From assembly GCA_022376515.1 (NCBI GenBank), contig WTXI01000606.1, forward strand, positions 1 through 11,805: 11,805 nucleotides of DNA, written 5' to 3'. Positions within the stretch are counted from its first letter, which is position 1. Every line of letters begins with the position of its first letter. Source of the stretch: Lactifluus volemus (Eukaryota; Basidiomycota; Agaricomycetes; Russulales; Russulaceae). Below the pieces are notes generated by a model. That model was not told the DNA's origin. It was given only the letters and a program-made list of their open reading frames with translations, and did no database searches. The position numbers and the translations under genes were made by a program. Below are positions 8,438-11,805 of the stretch, one piece after another.

Positions 8438-9390
8438 TCAGGTGGTAGCATCACATCGGTCGCACACAGCCTGTAAGTCCTCCATAGTGCCAAAGATGAT
8501 CTTAATGAAAAGGGCGGGGGTGGCCCACTTGGATGAGGTAGTGTTCAGGTTCTAGACATTCGTAAGCCAGAGGACATGAGTTGACGTATATGTTGATATG
8601 TGGAAGAAGGCTATGTTGCATTGGCGCCCGTATGGATCGAGGGCGCTCAGGTGCCATCGTGCTGAATATTCACCTGTAAAGGCGCGCTCCGTGAGAAGGT
8701 GGATGGCTGTGCGCAATCTGGGATGTGACGGATCCGCCGGCGCAATCCGGACGAAGTCTAGTGCCAGTGACTGGCCAGGCTGCAGTTGATGAAGGGTGCA
8801 ATAGACTGGGGCTTTTCATGCCAAAAGTTACTCAGGCGCATGAGACACAGGCCCAGGGCTTGTTGGCAGGTGACCCAAGGCTAGGATGGCGTGAGAGACG
8901 GACGGCGCGGTATTTGTCCTCAAGTCAGTTGTAAGGAGCAATTGCAAAAACGATGTCCGTTGTGGGAGGGCCTCGACTCGGCCAAAATGAAGCACATAAT
9001 CGAGGGGATGTGAGATTCGAGTTGCCACTTGCACGTGCCAGTGAACTACCCCTTGGAATCACCAGACCTCTTCAAGCCTCCTCAGGCCTCCTCCCCCAGC
9101 CTCGTCATCGCAGACACTCTGATTGTCTCATGTCTCAGGTACGTCAGTTTGTGACTTGTAATGACTTGCATCTCCGTCCTAGTACTATCACTGCAGTCAA
9201 CCCTGCAGCGGACTCTTTTGCTTCGAGTTTCAAGTTTATCTCCCGGCAGTAGGCTCATGAATACAGCAAGTGTACTGCCAGCTTCACCAACTCCTACAAC
9301 GCTGGAGCACCCATTCTGTCCCGAATAGGGGAGCGGGGATATTCCGCCACTTGGCGCGGGTGAGCTGGGAACAGCACCTCGAGTCTGCAT
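8438..9390 (-). pseudogene. Candidate four-exon gene with in-frame stop codons, unrecognised
   Basis: Minus-strand model: exon 9390-9166 (ATG at 9390), exon 9118-8978, exon 8918-8849, exon 8805-8552 ending TAG. Introns of 47, 59 and 43 nt join in phase. The 43-nt one has GTGTCT, TAAC and CCCCAG; the other donors (GTCATT, GTCGAG) are weak. The last exon is the strongest part: more than 80 open codons with LQPGQSLALDFVRIAPADP and HLLTERAFTGEYSARWHL. Exon 2 carries a TGA at 9061-9059 after EEVW. Past the TAG at 8554-8552 the same frame continues 37 codons (with KIIFGTMEDLQAVCDRCD) to TGA at 8440-8438. TGG-to-TGA and CAG-to-TAG changes would explain both stops, so this may be a recently broken gene, or the exon model may be wrong. 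The first exon frame extends open to 9459 without another ATG. No family is recognised. Confidence 0.38.
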
Positions 9391-9597
9391 TTGAGTTACT
9401 AAGTTACTAGACCGTGACGATCCGCCCTCCAAAGTTGGTTCTTGGTCCTCAGTTTTCAATACGAATCACATACAATATCGCCAGGCCATTCCCAGATCAA
9501 TGTCTTGGGGTACATACACATAGACACAATACTATCTCAATATGTATCTCTACACCGCCGCATACGGTACTTGATTAACAAGGAGGCCCCCATAAGT
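9391..9597. other. Spacer between two minus-strand candidates
   Basis: Up to 9459 the frame of the downstream candidate stays open, so that part may be coding through an upstream exon. The remainder has frequent stops in all frames I checked on the minus strand. It could be an intergenic region, or an intron if the two minus-strand candidates are one gene. Confidence 0.35.
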
Positions 9598-10016
9598 TCA
9601 TATTAACCGGGGTTGCGCAAGTAATGAACTAAAACAAGCTACCACAACCAAGTTGAGTACGCATTGAAAATCAGTCGGATCCCGCAAAGGGAACCTCCAT
9701 TTTGCAAGCATTCCCTTCCTTAATTCATCCTGCAACAGGGGTTGTCTGGTAGAGGCATCAGGACCAGTGCGTGGGTCGAAGCCGGTAATCAGCGCCCTGG
9801 CAATGGAAGAAGCCACTAAGCTCTGCCCTTCTGGGCGCTTTTTGAGAATTGAAAGGAACTGCAAGTTGTCAAGGTGGTGCTGGTGCTTGCTGTCTTTTAG
9901 CACCGCGAAGAGATGGTGAATTGCCTTGAGAAACTATTAATAAGTTGTGTCGCACAAAGGCTATTCAATAGGGAGTGAGAATGAGCGTCAACGAAATTTG
10001 AGATGAGATTGTCCAT
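9598..10016 (-). CDS. Hypothetical protein, two exons, about 119 residues
   Basis: An ATG at 10016 opens a frame starting MDNLISNF. A second frame (9933-9598, TGA end) is open for 111 codons with HHLFAVLKDSKHQHHLDN, ALITGFDPRTGPDAST and a hydrophobic C-terminus LNLVVVACFSSLLAQP. A 59-nt intron (9992-9934, GTTGAC...TTAATAG) joins them in phase. Without splicing, the first frame runs on through NSLCATQLINS to a stop near 9899. Adding a single T in the TTT at 9933-9931 would also fuse the two frames, so a one-base deletion is the other explanation. The composition looks protein-like, but I recognise no family. It is transcribed away from the C2/NLR-type gene, with about 600 bp between the starts. 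Confidence 0.42.
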
Positions 10017-10613
10017 AAATCGAATCGAATCGAATCTCAGCGAGCGCTAAGCAGGCTTGCCTCGGACCGGACCAAACGAAACTGAGTTTAAATCGGGCTG
10101 CAAGATGGGTACGTAGGGTTTTTCCACATTGCTTTTAATAGTCCGGTTCAAACTCTGAGGACAGATAACCTAAAAAGTCTGGTGCTGTACCAAGACTAGC
10201 CGGCTGTTTGTTGAAGTTCCGAAGGAAGGTTTCTGATTCGCCAAAATTTGAAATACCCATTTACAAGGTACTACTAGCACTCATCGGTATCGATCAAGTT
10301 GCGGTGGCTAACGTCATGACATCACTCTAACTGGCACATGCGTGATGCTCGGAAGATTAGCGCTTGGAATCGGCATTTACCGGACGTACCTTATCCCCTC
10401 GGCGCTCAAATCGGACTTTGGTATTTGGACTCCGCTTATGTGTAGCGTAGACCGTCGGGTGCCAGACGAGACTCATTCAACGTCTGGATTCCCCTCCCCT
10501 CCTGCTAATCGATAATCCCGCATTCGTATGTCAAAGTTTCCCCTTCCTGGTGTCCCCCGCTGTTAACCCAGGCTATCACTACAGTGCACATCAACCGCGA
10601 TCGTGTCACTGAA
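10017..10613. promoter_or_regulatory. Divergent intergenic region with operator-like inverted repeat
   Basis: Separates the minus-strand start at 10016 from the plus-strand start at 10614 and holds no convincing gene. Its right part contains a perfect 7-bp inverted repeat CCAGACG (10462-10468) / CGTCTGG (10481-10487) with a 12-nt spacer. A pyrimidine tract (TTCCCCTCCCCTCCTGC, 10489-10505) follows about 110 bp before the ATG, typical of fungal promoters. Near the left end is a short tandem TCGAA array (10020-10036). Any regulatory role is inferred from position only. Confidence 0.4.
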
Positions 10614-11805
10614 ATGCGTCCGAGCAGCTTAGTTCCACTCCGGGTGACCGGTACGTACTCCATCTTTATGATCCTGCTTTGGCAAGTACTAAATCATTAC
10701 CCCCTGCTAGTCCTCGGGGCGCACAATCTTCCCCGTCTCAAGACCCTCGGGAAAGACAGCAGATTTTATGCTACTGTGACTGATGGCACGAGAACTTGGC
10801 AGACACGGTCTGTGCGGGGCATGGGGAAGTATCATACTGATGTGGAATGGAACGAGAAAGTCGACGCTTTGTGAGAAATGTCTTCCTATTTTTATTTACA
10901 ACTGAGTCTTTTGCAGCGCTGTGCAACCACGCTCCCTTATTACAATATGTCTTTATGCGAAACGGGCCATGCGGCGGAAGGACATCCTTATCGGAAAAAA
11001 GGAGATACCCTGTGAACCCCAGCCTGGTTCGTATTTTATATTTGGTTTTCTAGAATTCTTATTTCTGCGTTGGGCTGAGCATTCTACGTTTAGAACTTGA
11101 TATTAGTTTTGGAGGTGCCGACTTACATTCTAGACGCCAGACGAGGCTGGCCACACCCTACTTAACTATCAATGTGTCAGCAAACGCGAGTTCGTCTACA
11201 ACTCCAGCGCCAATGCCCGAACACTATCACAACAACCAGTCTAGACAAACCTGTCGCTGAAGGAGGTGCTGTGCATCGTATTGTTCAAGCCAAGAATGAA
11301 ACAGTGCAACACGTGACGGTAACCGCGCTTGTTCCTCTCTATCTCAGATGGGTGATCTAACTGATGTTCCCATGGAGAACGGTACTTCTGTGAGACTACT
11401 AGCGGACAGCCCGACGGAGGTGTCACGCATGCTTGATCGCCCTGAGGAGGCTACGGATACGGTGAAAGCGTGGAAGAATGCTGTTGATCTTATCAAGCGC
11501 GTGATGGACACCGTCCGTCTAACCGTGGAAGTATGCATCTTTTCCCTCCACCTTTTGCTAAGCTAATCTCCGCCCCTCAGCTGCACTCCCATGCCAGCGT
11601 AGCGTGGAGTCTACTCTCAAAGATTCCAGAGGTGCGTGTCCTTGCCAAGGACTTCATATGGAACGCTCACCTCCTGTTTTTCGTTTGTTTTTTTCTTCTC
11701 GGCGCCAGACTTTGGTACATCAGGTTCAGCGTGACAACAACATCCGAACACTACTGGAGGCAATACGGGATACGTTCGAATTTGAAAAGGCGGACATTTT
11801 GAGGG
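10614..11805 (+). CDS. N-terminal part of a C2-domain, NLR/STAND-type (probable NACHT) protein, truncated by window edge
   Basis: Exon model 10614-10650, 10711-10870, 10917-11026, 11094-11193, 11240-11303, 11348-11530, 11581-11631, 11709-end; phases agree, 267 codons so far. Residues about 6-135 form a C2 domain: PLRVTVLGAHNLPRLKTLGK, FYATVTDGTRTWQT, WNEKVDAF, ITICLYAKRAMRRDILIGKK, LATPYLTINVSAN. After a linker, residues about 195-267 (VKAWKNAVDLIKRVMDTV, ASVAWSLLSKIPETLVHQVQ, RDNNIRTLLEAIRDTFEF) match the helical segment I recall before NACHT in Agaricomycete NLR-like proteins. The NACHT and repeat domains would lie beyond the window. Introns are 60, 46, 67, 46, 44, 50 and 77 nt. Joins 4 and 5 (donors GTCTAC at 11194, GTGCAA at 11304) are the weakest; 11313 is another donor for join 5, and a one-base frameshift near 11240 is possible instead of join 4. 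Such proteins are thought to act in non-self recognition or cell death; that role is inferred. Confidence 0.85.

Noticed and set aside
8598..8934. Plus-strand open frames of 63-69 codons
   Set aside because: Composition is poor (Arg/Trp/Cys-rich), and they lie opposite the best exon of the minus-strand candidate. Treated as shadows.
9139..9182. Plus-strand intron-like segment GTACGT...TCCTAG joining VIADTLIVSCL to ITAVNPAAD
   Set aside because: Splice sites look good, but the flanking plus exon has no start or continuation. The minus-strand gene model across the same bases is more extensive.
10140..10165. GGTTCAAAC, similar to a tRNA T-loop
   Set aside because: The flanking bases do not pair as a T stem and no acceptor or anticodon arm can be built around it.

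Overview
The window looks like nuclear DNA of a mushroom-forming basidiomycete (Agaricomycetes). Genes are split by many 43-77 nt introns. One complete gene has the layout of the fungal DUF6535 membrane-protein family. The right edge holds the 5' part of a C2-domain gene whose next segment resembles the region preceding the NACHT domain in basidiomycete NLR/STAND proteins. I see no rRNA, convincing tRNA, CRISPR or bacterial features.

Layout. 1-561: the 3' end of an unrecognised plus-strand gene with a low-complexity tail, followed by a T-rich spacer. About 1070-2900: a poorly resolved stretch with open frames on both strands, a 48-nt hairpin, a 29-bp direct repeat and a GA-rich patch. 2914-3222: a minus-strand open frame interrupted by a stop codon, probably a gene relic. 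3598-3852: a 255-bp AT-rich element with 13-bp terminal inverted repeats and internal hairpins, probably a MITE. 3853-4965: a gene-free, partly pyrimidine-rich stretch upstream of the DUF6535 gene. 4966-8135: a five-exon DUF6535 gene of 981 residues. 8438-9390: a minus-strand candidate gene that can be joined from four exons but carries an in-frame stop. 9598-10016: a second minus-strand candidate of two exons. 10017-10613: a divergent intergenic region. 10614 to the end: at least eight exons of the C2/NLR-type gene, cut by the window edge before any NACHT domain.

The two well-supported genes point the same way, about 2.5 kb apart, and both belong to families known for expansion in Agaricomycetes. 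Nothing in the sequence shows that they act together. The small frames between them look like short lineage-specific genes or decaying copies. Several of their in-frame stops could each come from one C-to-T or G-to-A change, which is suggestive of mutational decay but not proof. Exon joins were deduced by eye from splice-site shape, reading phase and, for the two main genes, remembered family sequence. They should be treated as models.
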